Shown here in pieces: positions 31,767-40,332 of a stretch of DNA of 57,664 bases. Positions within the stretch are counted from its first letter, which is position 1. Each line of letters starts with the position of its first letter. The stretch is from positions 1-57,664 of the forward strand of contig NZ_JACHNZ010000027.1 of the NCBI RefSeq assembly GCF_014199685.1, given 5' to 3'. Under the pieces are notes generated by a model. That model searched no databases and was not told the DNA's origin. It was given only the letters and a program-made list of their open reading frames with translations. Position numbers and translations under genes: made by a program. This DNA comes from Sphingosinicella soli (lineage in GTDB: Bacteria > Pseudomonadota > Alphaproteobacteria > Sphingomonadales > Sphingomonadaceae).

Positions 31767-33116
31767 ATGTCAGCCGAAATTTCCAACTGGATTCACGAAC
31801 GCGGTATCAGCGAGGTCGAGTGCATCGTCCCCGACATGAACGGCATTCAGCGCGGCAAGGTGCTCCCTGCCGGCAAGTTTCTGAAATCGCTCACGGACCA
31901 GACGCTCCGCATTCCGGGCAGCGTCTATATCGTCACCGTCACCGGCGAATATCCGGACACCGTCAATTCCATCATACCGGATTACGACCCCGATATGGTG
32001 ATGGTGCCGGACCCTGCCACGATCCGGGAAGCGCCGGGCTTCAAGACCCCGACCGCTTATGTGATCGCGGACGCGTTCACGCGCGAAGGGAAGCCTCTCG
32101 CCATCGCGCCGCGCATGATCCTGAAAAAGGTGCTGCATCTCTACGAACGGCGCGGATGGAAGCCCGTGATCGCGCCGGAACTGGAATTCTATCTCGTTTC
32201 CAAGAACCTCGATTCCGATTTTCCGCTGACGCCCCCTGTGGGCCGCTCGGGCCGTTCGGAAACCGCAAGCCAGCCCTACGGCCTCGAAGCCCTCGGCGAG
32301 TTCGAGGACATCATCGAGCACATCTACGATTTCTGCGAGAAGGCCGAACTCAACATCGATACGATGATCCACGAGTCCGGCGCTGCGCAGCTCGAGATCA
32401 ATTTCGTCCACGGCGATCCGCTCGCGCTTGCCGATCAGGTGCTGCTGTTCAAGCGCATCGTTCGTCAGGTCGCGCTCGAACATGGCGTTTACGCGACGTT
32501 CCTCGCCAAGCCGATGTCGGACCAGCCCGGCAGTTCGATGCACATCCACCAGTCGCTGCTCGATGGCGATACCGGGCGCAACCTGTTCACCACGCCGCAG
32601 GGTCGCGACAGCGCGCTGTTCCGCAACTACATCGCGGGGCTCGTACGCCTGCTTCCGCAGATCACGCCGATGTTCGCGCCCAACGTCAACTCGTTCCGCC
32701 GGATGCGGCCCGATAGCGACGCGCCGATCAACGTGCAGTGGGGCAACGACAACCGCTCCTGCGGGCTGCGCATCCCCGTGTCGGACGCGAAGAACCGCCG
32801 CATCGAAAACCGTCTTCCCGGTGCGGATTCGAACCCGTATCTCGCGATCGCAGCCTCTCTCATCTGCGGCTACGTGGGGATGACGGAGCGCATGCAGCCG
32901 CCGAAGATGATGCAAGGCAGCGCCTACAACCGCGCGCGCACCCTGCCGCGCACGCTCGAAAGCGCACTCGATCGTTTCAGCCACTGCAAGGCCGTCCGCA
33001 ACCATCTCGGTGAGGATTTCTTCGACGTGTTCTACGCGATCAAGGAATCCGAGTTGTTCGCCTACCAGTCGGTCATCAGTTCCTGGGAGCGCGAACACCT
33101 TCTGCTGAGGGTCTGA
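31767..33116 (+). CDS. glutamine synthetase-family protein, PuuA-like (first copy)
   Basis: A 449-aa member of the type III/PuuA-GlnA4 branch of glutamine synthetases, likely to join glutamate to an amine such as putrescine in an ATP-dependent reaction. Conserved active-site segments are present: APELEFYL, GAAQLEINF, SSMHIHQSLLD, NDNRSCGLRIP and ENRLPGADSNPYL. It lacks the adenylylation loop of classical GlnA and stands with an amine oxidase, which argues for a catabolic role rather than for ammonia assimilation. ATG 31767 was chosen; 31722 is in frame but extends a non-conserved tail. It is 2 bp from the PuuB-like gene. Confidence 0.9.
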   Translation: MSAEISNWIHERGISEVECIVPDMNGIQRGKVLPAGKFLKSLTDQTLRIPGSVYIVTVTGEYPDTVNSIIPDYDPDMVMVPDPATIREAPGFKTPTAYVIADAFTREGKPLAIAPRMILKKVLHLYERRGWKPVIAPELEFYLVSKNLDSDFPLTPPVGRSGRSETASQPYGLEALGEFEDIIEHIYDFCEKAELNIDTMIHESGAAQLEINFVHGDPLALADQVLLFKRIVRQVALEHGVYATFLAKPMSDQPGSSMHIHQSLLDGDTGRNLFTTPQGRDSALFRNYIAGLVRLLPQITPMFAPNVNSFRRMRPDSDAPINVQWGNDNRSCGLRIPVSDAKNRRIENRLPGADSNPYLAIAASLICGYVGMTERMQPPKMMQGSAYNRARTLPRTLESALDRFSHCKAVRNHLGEDFFDVFYAIKESELFAYQSVISSWEREHLLLRV

Positions 33117-33118
33117 TC

Positions 33119-34393
33119 TTGGCCGAACCGCACGCGCCGTCGTATTACGCCGCCACCGCCAACCCCTTCCCGGCCCAGCCGCCGCTCGCCGGCAGCACGG
33201 CCGCAGACATATGCGTCGTCGGCGGCGGCTACACCGGCCTCTCCGCCGCGCTTTCCGCCGCCGAAGCCGGCTATGCCGTCACACTCGTCGAGGCGCACCG
33301 TATCGGTTGGGGCGCTTCAGGGCGCAACGGCGGCCAGATGATCCCCGGCATGCGCTGGTCCGCGCCCGATCTCGTAGAGCGCTTCGGCCGTGAAACCGCG
33401 CAGCGCCTCTTCAGCATCGCCGCCACAGCGAGGGCGCGCGTCAATGATCGCATCACACGGCACGGCATCGCCTGCGACCTCCGCCACGGCCATTTCACCG
33501 CCGCCTGCAAGCCCGCCGATTTCGAGGCCATGCAGCGCGAACTCGAATGCCTCGATTATGTGATGGGCTACGACGCCGCGCAGATCGTGCGTCCCGACCA
33601 GACCGCCGGGATCGTTGCGGCAGAGGGCTATCACGGCGGCATCTACGACTCCGCGGGCGGCCACCTGCATCCGCTCAACTATGCCCTCGGCCTCGGCGAA
33701 GCGGCCCGCGCCGCCGGTGTCCGGCTTTATGAAGACACGCCCGCCATACGCATCACAGGCGGAGACCGCCCGAGCGTTGCCACGCCGCGCGGCAGCGTCT
33801 CGGCGCGCTACGTCGTGCTCGCCTGCGACGCCTTCATGGGAGAGGTCGATGCCGATCTCGGCCGCTACACGATGCCGGTCGCGAACTATAATATCGCAAC
33901 CGTTCCGCTCGGCGAGGACCGCGCCCGCGCACTCATCCCTTCGAACGCGGCCATTTCCGAAAGCCGCTTCGTCCTCAATTATTACCGCCTGTCCGCAGAC
34001 AACCGCCTGATCTTCGGCGGCGGCGAGAAGTACACGCCCCGCCCGCCGCGCGACGTCGCGGGCTTCGTGCGGCCCTATATGGAATCCGCCTTCCCGGAGC
34101 TTCAGGGCATCGGCATCGACCATGCGTGGGGCGGCCTCGTCGGCGTCACCATGAACCGGCTTCCGCACTTCGGCCGCAAGGGCAACGTCTTCTACGCGCA
34201 CGGCTACTCGGGCCAGGGCGTGCTGCTCTCCACGCTTGCGGGCGAGCTCATCACCGAGGCGATGCGCGGCACTTCCGAGCGCTTCGATCTGTTCGCGTCG
34301 CTCCCGGTGAAGCCCTTCCCCGGCGGGCCGCTACTGCGTCACCCGCTCTATGTCGCCGGAATGCTCTGGTACGCGCTGAGGGACCGGCTGTGA
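33119..34393 (+). CDS. puuB: FAD-dependent gamma-glutamylputrescine oxidase-like protein
   Basis: A 424-aa DAO-family FAD oxidoreductase. The dinucleotide-binding motif ICVVGGGYTGLSAALSAAEAG is at about residues 31-51, followed by GWGASGRNGGQMIPG, typical of the PuuB/OrdL group. A C-terminal FAD segment GYSGQGVLLSTLAGELI is present. PuuB oxidises gamma-glutamylputrescine to the aldehyde with release of ammonia and hydrogen peroxide. The start is TTG at 33119, 2 bp after the stop of the glutamine synthetase gene, with GAGG about 9 nt upstream; no ATG is near. Its setting between two PuuA-like genes supports the name, though the exact glutamylated amine is uncertain. Confidence 0.85.
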   Translation: MAEPHAPSYYAATANPFPAQPPLAGSTAADICVVGGGYTGLSAALSAAEAGYAVTLVEAHRIGWGASGRNGGQMIPGMRWSAPDLVERFGRETAQRLFSIAATARARVNDRITRHGIACDLRHGHFTAACKPADFEAMQRELECLDYVMGYDAAQIVRPDQTAGIVAAEGYHGGIYDSAGGHLHPLNYALGLGEAARAAGVRLYEDTPAIRITGGDRPSVATPRGSVSARYVVLACDAFMGEVDADLGRYTMPVANYNIATVPLGEDRARALIPSNAAISESRFVLNYYRLSADNRLIFGGGEKYTPRPPRDVAGFVRPYMESAFPELQGIGIDHAWGGLVGVTMNRLPHFGRKGNVFYAHGYSGQGVLLSTLAGELITEAMRGTSERFDLFASLPVKPFPGGPLLRHPLYVAGMLWYALRDRL

Positions 34394-34451
34394 TGGCGCC
34401 AGCTCCGCAATGTATTGGGCGAATGCCTCTCAAGCCTTATGGGATAAACCT

Positions 34452-35843
34452 ATGAACAAGCCGCCCCGCGCCTCCTACAAGATCGCCCACGTTTCGGAGG
34501 CCCGCGCCTTTTTCGAGGCGAACCCCGATATCGACGCCGTGGACATCATCTTCACGAACATGTGCGGTGTCCCGCGCGGCAAGCGCCTGCGCCGGCACGA
34601 GGTGATCGCCGTCTACGAATCCGGCCGCTTCCTGCCCGGCTCGGCCGTCGTGGTCGACATCACCGGGCGCGACACGGAGGAGACCGGCCTCGTCTGGGAG
34701 GACGGCGACGCGGATCGCTACGTGAAGCCCGTTCCCGGCACGCTCGTCCGCGCGCCATGGCTCGGCGAAACCGCCGGCCAGTTCCTCACCAGCTTCTACG
34801 AACTCGACGGGACGCCCAACGACCTCGATCCGCGCCATGTCCTGGGCGCCGTCATCGACCGGCTGGCGGCGGATGGGCTCACGCCCGTGGTCGCGGTGGA
34901 ACTGGAATTCTTCCTGCTCGATATCTCGGGCGGCACGCCGCGCCCCGCAAAGGGCCTGCTGACTCCGCACCGCTCGGCTGACAATCAGGTTTACGGCCTC
35001 CGCGAACTTGAAGATTTCAAGCCGTTCTTCGATGATCTCTACGCATCGTGCGATGCCCAAAACATCCCGCTCGAATCCGCCATATCGGAATACGCCCCCG
35101 GCCAGTTCGAGCTGACGCTGCGCCACAAGCCCGATGCGCTGCGCGCGACCGACGACGCCGTCATGTACAAGCGATTGGTGAAGGGCGTTGCAGTCAAGCA
35201 TGGTCTCGAAGCCACGTTCATGGCGAAGCCCTTCGCGCACGAGGCCGGCAACGGCATGCACCTCCACATCTCCATGGCGGACGAAAGCGGTGAGAACGCC
35301 TTTGCGAGCGAAGACCCCGAAGGCGCGCCCATATTGCGCCATGCCATCGGCGGCATGAAGGCCGCGCTTGGCGAATCGATGGCGATTTTCGCGCCCAACG
35401 CCAACAGTTACCGCCGCTTCAAGGCCAACAGCTATGCCCCCGTTGCGCCGACGTGGGGCGTCAACAATCGCACCGTCAGCCTCCGCATCCCGGCCGGCTC
35501 CCCCGCGTCGCGTCATGTCGAACACCGCGTCTGCGGCGCGGATGCGAACCCTTACCTCGCCGTCGCCGCTGTGCTGGCCGCGATGCACCACGGCATTGCG
35601 AACCGCATCGATCCCGGCCCCGCCGTCGTCGGCAACGGCTACGAGGATGAGGCGAGCGCGGGCGTGAAGCTGCCCAACAACTGGTTCGCAGCCAACGACG
35701 CCTTCGAAGCCTCGCCTCTGCTCAATGATTATCTGGGTGAGCGGTTCGTGAAATACTACACCATCGTGAAGCGCACGGAGATGGCGCGCTTCTACGGCGA
35801 AGTCACTCAGCTGGATTATGACTGGTATTTGCGAAACGCTTGA
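34452..35843 (+). CDS. glutamine synthetase-family protein, PuuA-like (second copy)
   Basis: A 463-aa glutamine synthetase homologue clearly different from the first copy. N-terminal domain: VDIIFTNMCGVPRGKRL. Catalytic segments: VELEFFLLD, APGQFELTL, NGMHLHISM, VNNRTVSLRIP and EHRVCGADANPYL. This resembles E. coli PuuA more closely at the N terminus. It probably glutamylates a second amine, for example spermidine or another diamine, or works under other conditions. ATG 34452 was chosen; an earlier ATG at 34410 gives a non-conserved extension. It is the third gene of a likely transcript that starts at the first copy, 58 bp after puuB. Confidence 0.88.
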   Translation: MNKPPRASYKIAHVSEARAFFEANPDIDAVDIIFTNMCGVPRGKRLRRHEVIAVYESGRFLPGSAVVVDITGRDTEETGLVWEDGDADRYVKPVPGTLVRAPWLGETAGQFLTSFYELDGTPNDLDPRHVLGAVIDRLAADGLTPVVAVELEFFLLDISGGTPRPAKGLLTPHRSADNQVYGLRELEDFKPFFDDLYASCDAQNIPLESAISEYAPGQFELTLRHKPDALRATDDAVMYKRLVKGVAVKHGLEATFMAKPFAHEAGNGMHLHISMADESGENAFASEDPEGAPILRHAIGGMKAALGESMAIFAPNANSYRRFKANSYAPVAPTWGVNNRTVSLRIPAGSPASRHVEHRVCGADANPYLAVAAVLAAMHHGIANRIDPGPAVVGNGYEDEASAGVKLPNNWFAANDAFEASPLLNDYLGERFVKYYTIVKRTEMARFYGEVTQLDYDWYLRNA

Positions 35844-35866
35844 AAACAAAGCGTATTTGCACGGTT

Positions 35867-35895
35867 TTGCATTCTCGTCATTTCTGGGCTATACA
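35867..35895 (+). promoter_or_regulatory. candidate cspA promoter
   Basis: TTGCAT (35867-35872) and TATACA (35890-35895) are spaced by 17 bp, 135 bp upstream of cspA. Neither hexamer is perfect; the call depends on spacing and on the expected long leader of cold-shock genes. Confidence 0.35.
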
Positions 35896-35975
35896 CCTCG
35901 GTGCTGACGTCGCCTGCGACGGATACTGGGCCGATTATTCGGTCTCCTTTGTCCCTGTCTCGCCTCACAGAAGCC

Positions 35976-36015
35976 GGGATGCACCGCTGTTGGTGTATGC
36001 CCGTCATACATCGGG
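35976..36015 (+). promoter_or_regulatory. structured leader of cspA mRNA
   Basis: Two overlapping hairpins can form. The first pairs GGGATGCACC (35976-35985) with GGTGTAT and CCC (35992-36002, one bulge) around the loop GCTGTT. The second pairs CCCG (36000-36003) with CGGG (36012-36015), just before the AAAGGA ribosome site. They share 36000-36002, so they exclude each other. This could act as a temperature switch. Confidence 0.35.
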
Positions 36016-36030
36016 ACAAAGGATACCCAG

Positions 36031-36237
36031 ATGATTACAGGAACCGTTAAATTCTTTAATGCCGACAAGGGTTATGGCTTCATCGCACCGGAAACGGGCG
36101 GAAACGACGCCTTTGTTCATATCTCGGCGGTCGAAAAAGCCGGAATGCGCACGCTCGACAAGGATCAGCGCGTTTCTTACGAGCTCGAGACCGACCAGCG
36201 CGGCAAGACCTCTGCGGTCAATCTCAAAGCCGTTTGA
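36031..36237 (+). CDS. cspA: cold-shock protein, CspA family
   Basis: A 68-aa single cold-shock domain that binds single-stranded nucleic acid and acts as an RNA chaperone. RNP1 KGYGFIAP (residues 13-20) and RNP2 DAFVHISAV (26-34) are present, and the length is standard. AAAGGA lies 7 nt before the ATG. It has a long 5' leader, as is usual for cold-inducible csp genes, and a strong terminator 7 bp downstream. It is followed by a DUF6481 gene, a frequent neighbour in sphingomonads. Confidence 0.97.
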   Translation: MITGTVKFFNADKGYGFIAPETGGNDAFVHISAVEKAGMRTLDKDQRVSYELETDQRGKTSAVNLKAV

Positions 36238-36243
36238 CGAATG

Positions 36244-36281
36244 AAAAAGGGCGGGTATCCTGATGGGATGCCCGCCCTTTT
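36244..36281 (+). terminator. rho-independent terminator after cspA
   Basis: The stem AAAAGGGCGGGTATCC (36245-36260) pairs with GGGATGCCCGCCCTTTT (36265-36281) around the loop TGAT, with one mismatch region, and ends in a T tract. The flanking A tract makes it work in both directions. Confidence 0.85.
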
Positions 36282-36343
36282 CTTCTTGATTCCTTGCCCG
36301 GCGCCTTCGCCGCGCGAGCCTGCCCTATAGAGTTTCGCTTCAT

Positions 36344-36673
36344 ATGACGTCGTTCAAGGTTCCCAGTTTTCAGGATCGTGCCGCCCTTGCCAAAGAGGCA
36401 AAGCAAAAAGCCCTCGACCGGCTGAACGCCAAGCCTCCGGTGGACGAGGCCGTTCTGGCACAGCGCAAGGCGGAGCGCCTTGCCCGCGAAGCCGCTGAAG
36501 CGGAAGCGCGGAAAGCCAAACGGGATGCTGATGCTGCAGCCAGGGCCGAAAAGCAGGCGCAGAAGCGCGAAGCGGCCGAAAAGGCTGCGGTCGTCGCGCC
36601 CGTCCTCACAGAGGCCGAAAAGAAGGCTGCCCGCGATGCGCGTTACGCGGCCCGGAAAAATCGCGCACGCTGA
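36344..36673 (+). CDS. DUF6481-family protein
   Basis: A 109-aa, highly charged, alanine/lysine/arginine/glutamate-rich protein, almost certainly one long helix (AREAAEAEARKAKRDADAAA). The N terminus FKVPSFQDRAALAKEAKQKA is the conserved part of the family. Function is unknown; the frequent position next to cspA suggests a link to RNA metabolism or cold adaptation, which is inference only. It is separated from cspA by a terminator, so it has its own promoter. Confidence 0.8.
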   Translation: MTSFKVPSFQDRAALAKEAKQKALDRLNAKPPVDEAVLAQRKAERLAREAAEAEARKAKRDADAAARAEKQAQKREAAEKAAVVAPVLTEAEKKAARDARYAARKNRAR

Positions 36674-36709
36674 TGCCGCGTTTCACCACGCCCGTCTGAC
36701 GCCTCCTTC

Positions 36710-37384
36710 ATGCTCCCCCGCGTTCTGATCGATACCGCGAAGATCCCCGGCGGAGGCGAGCTTCGCCTGATCCAGCGCGGCACTGAATTTTCCATCATGC
36801 TCGGCGCCAACGAGCTGATGAACAGCCGCCTCAAGGGCTCGGAAGAATCACTTGCCTCGCTATCATGCGGCAAGATCCAGTCGCGCCCGCAGCCCCGGAT
36901 GTTGATTGGCGGTCTCGGCATGGGCTTCACGCTGAGGGCCGCGCTCGCCAAACTTCCGGCAGACGCGTCGGTCACCGTCGCCGAGTTCGTCCCTTCGGTC
37001 GTAGCGTGGGCGCGCGGGCCGATGGCGCATATCTTCGACGGTTGCCTCGACGACCCTCGCGCCACGGTGGCTGTGGAGGATGTCGCGGACCTGATCGGCG
37101 ACGTGCGATCACATTATGACGCGATCCTGCTCGACGTCGACAACGGCCCCGACGGCCTCACCCACCCGGACAACGACCGGCTCTACAGCCGAAAGGGTCT
37201 GATCGCCGCGCGCGAGGCGCTCCGTCCCGGCGGCATATTGGCAGTCTGGTCCGCCGCGCCGGACCACGCCTTCAAGAACCGGCTCATCAAGGTGAATTTC
37301 GAGGTGGAAGAAACCGTCGTCCGCACCAACGGCGAGCGCCGCGGCGCCCGCCACATCATCTGGATCGCGACGCGACCTTCCTGA
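36710..37384 (+). CDS. spermidine synthase-like protein
   Basis: A 224-aa Rossmann-fold protein of the spermidine synthase/methyltransferase superfamily. Visible motifs are MLIGGLGMGFTLRAAL (nucleoside-binding glycine loop), VTVAEFVPSVVAWAR and YDAILLDVDNGPDGLTHPDN. The N-terminal beta domain of true SpeE is reduced, and the residues that choose putrescine are not evident, so it may be a methyltransferase-like relative rather than an aminopropyl transferase. It lies inside the polyamine island, which is suggestive but could be chance. It is 36 bp after the DUF6481 gene in the same direction and is convergent with the VapBC genes. Confidence 0.8.
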   Translation: MLPRVLIDTAKIPGGGELRLIQRGTEFSIMLGANELMNSRLKGSEESLASLSCGKIQSRPQPRMLIGGLGMGFTLRAALAKLPADASVTVAEFVPSVVAWARGPMAHIFDGCLDDPRATVAVEDVADLIGDVRSHYDAILLDVDNGPDGLTHPDNDRLYSRKGLIAAREALRPGGILAVWSAAPDHAFKNRLIKVNFEVEETVVRTNGERRGARHIIWIATRPS

Positions 37385-37390
37385 GACACC

Positions 37391-37806
37391 CTATAGAAGC
37401 AGCGTCGCAGCACCCAGCTTCGGCCCTGCCTCGGCGAGTTTCTGATCCAGTGTGGCGAGGACGAGGCCGCGCTGCGACGCGATTGCAAGATGCAGGGCGT
37501 CTCCGGCGCGCAGGCCGAGTTCATGCTGATCAACAAAACGCGCGGCGATTTCAAAGTGCCGCGCCTCAACAGGCTCGATCACCAGGCTTTCATCGACAAG
37601 CCGATTGAAAACGGTCAACGCGTCGGCACGCTGTTCAAGACTTAGGCGCCCCGTCCGCAACTGGATGGCAAACGCGCTTGAAACCTCGGTGCGCACCCAT
37701 GCACTGATCGAGAGCTCCTCACGGCCCGAAAGCCAGTCATGCACCTTCGCGCTGCTTGCCTCGGGCGTCAGCGCAGCGATCACCACCGACGTATCAAGAT
37801 AGTGCA

Positions 37807-37807
<1 letters not shown>
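37391..37807 (-). CDS. vapC: VapC-type PIN-domain toxin
   Basis: A 138-aa PIN-domain ribonuclease toxin. The acidic residues are in the expected places: YLDTSVVIAAL at the N terminus, RTEVSSAF in the middle, and RAGDALHLAIA plus LATLDQKLAEAG near the end. Such toxins cleave tRNA or rRNA when freed from their antitoxin. It overlaps the antitoxin gene in TGATG, the normal coupled arrangement, and has 6 bp between its stop and the stop of the convergent spermidine synthase-like gene. Confidence 0.93.
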
Positions 37808-38077
<270 letters not shown>

Positions 38078-38105
38078 TATAGCGCAAAACCGTTCCAACC
38101 TCAAC

Positions 38106-39011
38106 TTAGCGCCGATGCTCGTGCACCGTCTCCATGAACAGCGTCGCCGCCTCGCTGTGCCGGGTCAGGCGTCTCCAGGCGATGCCGATGTCTACGGTGG
38201 GCAGGCTTTCGCGTGTGCGCTTGGCGATGATGCGGTCGCCTTCGAGTGACCAGGGGCGGTAGACGAGATCGGGGAGCAGCGTGATGCCCGCGCCGGTGCC
38301 GACCAGGCTGCGCACGCCCTCCATCGACGAGGTGCGGTAGGCGACGCGCGGGGGGTGGTCGAACTTGGACCAGATGCCGTCGATCAGCCCTTCGAGTTCG
38401 TCGAGCGTCAGCGCGATGACGGGTTCGTTTTCGAGGTCGGCGAGGCTGAGGCCGTCGACGTCCGACAGCGGGTGCGAGGGGGCGACCCAGGCGCGGCATT
38501 CGGAGCGGAGCAGAACCTCGTGGTCGATCGCGCTGCGTTCCTCGAGATTGCTGACCATCAGGACGGCGAGATCGAGTTCGCCGTTGATGAGTAAGTGTTC
38601 AATGTAGTCGCGGCGTTCCTCGACGAGCTGGACCTCGATGCGGGGAAATAGACGCCTGAAACGCGAGAGCAGGTCCGACAGGAAATAGCCGGTGACGACG
38701 GGCGTGACGCCGACGCGGACGCTGCCTGCGGTCAAATCCTGCTCGCGCCCCACCCCGCCCTGCATGTCGGCGATCGCGTCGATGATCGAGCGGGCGTGGC
38801 GCAGGAACTGGTGCCCCTCGCGCGTGAGCGTGACGCCTTTGGCATGGCGGTGAAACAGCATGACGCCGGTTTCCGCCTCCAGCGTGCGGATCGCATCGGT
38901 CACGGCCGATTGCGAGATACCGACGGCGCTCGACCCGCCCGACACGGAGCGCGCTTCCGCGACCGCTATGAAGTAGCGGATCTGCCGGAATGTGATGTTC
39001 ATTTCTGCCAT
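38106..39011 (-). CDS. LysR-family transcriptional regulator
   Basis: A LysR regulator of about 301 aa. The N-terminal winged helix-turn-helix reads FRQIRYFIAVAEARSVSGG to GISQSAVTDAIRTLE, and the periplasmic-binding-protein-like effector domain covers about residues 90-300 (GSVRVGVTPVVTGYFLSDLL, GELDLAVLMV, VGTGAGITLLPDLVYRP). It is divergent from the polyamine ABC operon, a classic LysR layout, and three copies of a T-N11-A motif lie in the island. ATG 39011 was chosen; ATG 39002 is equally possible and neither has a clear ribosome site. The effector is probably a polyamine or its breakdown product, by context only. Confidence 0.92.
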   Translation of the reverse strand: MAEMNITFRQIRYFIAVAEARSVSGGSSAVGISQSAVTDAIRTLEAETGVMLFHRHAKGVTLTREGHQFLRHARSIIDAIADMQGGVGREQDLTAGSVRVGVTPVVTGYFLSDLLSRFRRLFPRIEVQLVEERRDYIEHLLINGELDLAVLMVSNLEERSAIDHEVLLRSECRAWVAPSHPLSDVDGLSLADLENEPVIALTLDELEGLIDGIWSKFDHPPRVAYRTSSMEGVRSLVGTGAGITLLPDLVYRPWSLEGDRIIAKRTRESLPTVDIGIAWRRLTRHSEAATLFMETVHEHRR

Positions 39012-39027
39012 CGGATTTTTCGATACC
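39008..39027. promoter_or_regulatory. candidate LysR box, site 2
   Basis: CCATCGGATTTTTCGATACC has the core ATCG-N7-CGAT (T-N11-A) and matches site 1 at 15 of 20 positions, including both flanks. It covers or abuts the lysR start, so it may mediate autoregulation. A second, perfect palindrome TGCAT-A-ATGCA follows at 39036-39046, overlapping a weak -24/-12-like element (GG 39032, GC 39044) facing the pot operon. Confidence 0.55.
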
Positions 39028-39196
39028 TCACGGTTTGCATAATGCATTTGCACGGGCGGCGGTAGGAGGTTTTGATGACCCTCGGGAGACTGAGGGGCTT
39101 GCGGCTGAGCACAGCTGCGTTAGCATCCGGCACACGCCGTCAGAGCGTTGAAGTCTGGGGATGATCGCTGGCGGGCGACGAACGGGAGACTGGACC

Positions 39197-40306
39197 ATGA
39201 ACAGCTTTGACAGCATCAGAAATCGCATCGGCCGCCGCTCGCTCCTTCAGGGGCTGGGCGCAGCGGCGATCGGCATCACCTTCACCGGCGCGCTCGAGGG
39301 CTGCGAGAAGAAGGAAGCCGGCAAAGCCTCGACGGGCGAAGAGCCCAAGCTGAATTTCTACAACTGGGACACTTACATCGGCGAGACGACGCTCGACGAT
39401 TTCAAGGACACCGCAGGCATCGACGTCAACATGAGCTTGTTCGCCACGAACGACGAGCTGTTCGCGAAGCTGCGCGCGGGCAACCCCGGCTTCGATGTGA
39501 TCGTACCTTCCAACGATTTCGTGGAGCGGATGGTGCAGGCCGACATGCTGATGCCGCTCGACCATTCCAAGATCCCGAACATCGCCAACATCGGCGCCGA
39601 ATTCAGGGATGTCGATTACGATCCGGGCCGCAAGTTCTCGTTGCCCTACACTTGGCTGACGCTCGGCATCGGCTACCGCAAATCGAAAGTGCAGGGCGTA
39701 CCCGACAGCTGGAAGTGGCTGTTCGATTCAGACCAGTACAAGGGCCGCATCGCCGTGCTGTCGGAAGCCGGCGACATGTTCCGCCTCGGCGCCAAATACC
39801 TCGGCCACTCGGTGAACGGCGTCACCCCCGAGATGGTCCAGCAGATCGAGGCGATGCTCATCAAGCAGAAGCCGAACATCAAGGCCTTCCACGAAGACAA
39901 CGGGCAGGATCTTCTGCTCGCGGGCGAGGTCGATCTCGTGCTCGAATACAACGGCGACATCGCGCAGATCATGGCCGAGGACGACGACATCGATTTCGTG
40001 CTGCCGAAGGAAGGCAGCCAGCTCAACTCGGATACGCTGTGCATTCCCAAGGGTGCGCCGCATCCGCTGAATGCCCACGCCTTCATCAATTATCTGCTCG
40101 ATGCCGAGGCTGGAAAGAAGATCAGCGAATATATCCTCTACCCGACGCCCAACGATGCCGCGAAGGCGCTGATGCCAGAGGATTACAAGAACAACCCCGT
40201 TATCTTCCCGCCCGCGGAAGCGCTCGCGAAGTGCGAATACGCGGCCTATGACGGAACGATGCAGCCCATCTTCGAGGAAGCCTTCACCCGCGTACGCGCG
40301 GCCTAG
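39197..40306 (+). CDS. potF: polyamine ABC transporter substrate-binding protein
   Basis: A 369-aa periplasmic binding protein of the PotD/PotF family. The N terminus has a twin-arginine-type signal (GRRSLLQGLGAAAIG) that ends in a possible lipobox (ALEGC). The mature protein begins with LNFYNWDTYIGETTLDDF, the standard polyamine-binding opening, and DVIVPSNDFVERM and LEYNGDIAQIM line the ligand cleft. It captures putrescine or spermidine for the PotHIG complex. ATG 39197 follows a GGGAG site. It is first in the operon, 26 bp before the permease, and divergent from lysR. Confidence 0.93.
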   Translation: MNSFDSIRNRIGRRSLLQGLGAAAIGITFTGALEGCEKKEAGKASTGEEPKLNFYNWDTYIGETTLDDFKDTAGIDVNMSLFATNDELFAKLRAGNPGFDVIVPSNDFVERMVQADMLMPLDHSKIPNIANIGAEFRDVDYDPGRKFSLPYTWLTLGIGYRKSKVQGVPDSWKWLFDSDQYKGRIAVLSEAGDMFRLGAKYLGHSVNGVTPEMVQQIEAMLIKQKPNIKAFHEDNGQDLLLAGEVDLVLEYNGDIAQIMAEDDDIDFVLPKEGSQLNSDTLCIPKGAPHPLNAHAFINYLLDAEAGKKISEYILYPTPNDAAKALMPEDYKNNPVIFPPAEALAKCEYAAYDGTMQPIFEEAFTRVRAA

Positions 40307-40332
40307 CGGACAAGGCGCGAGGGGGGCGCGAG

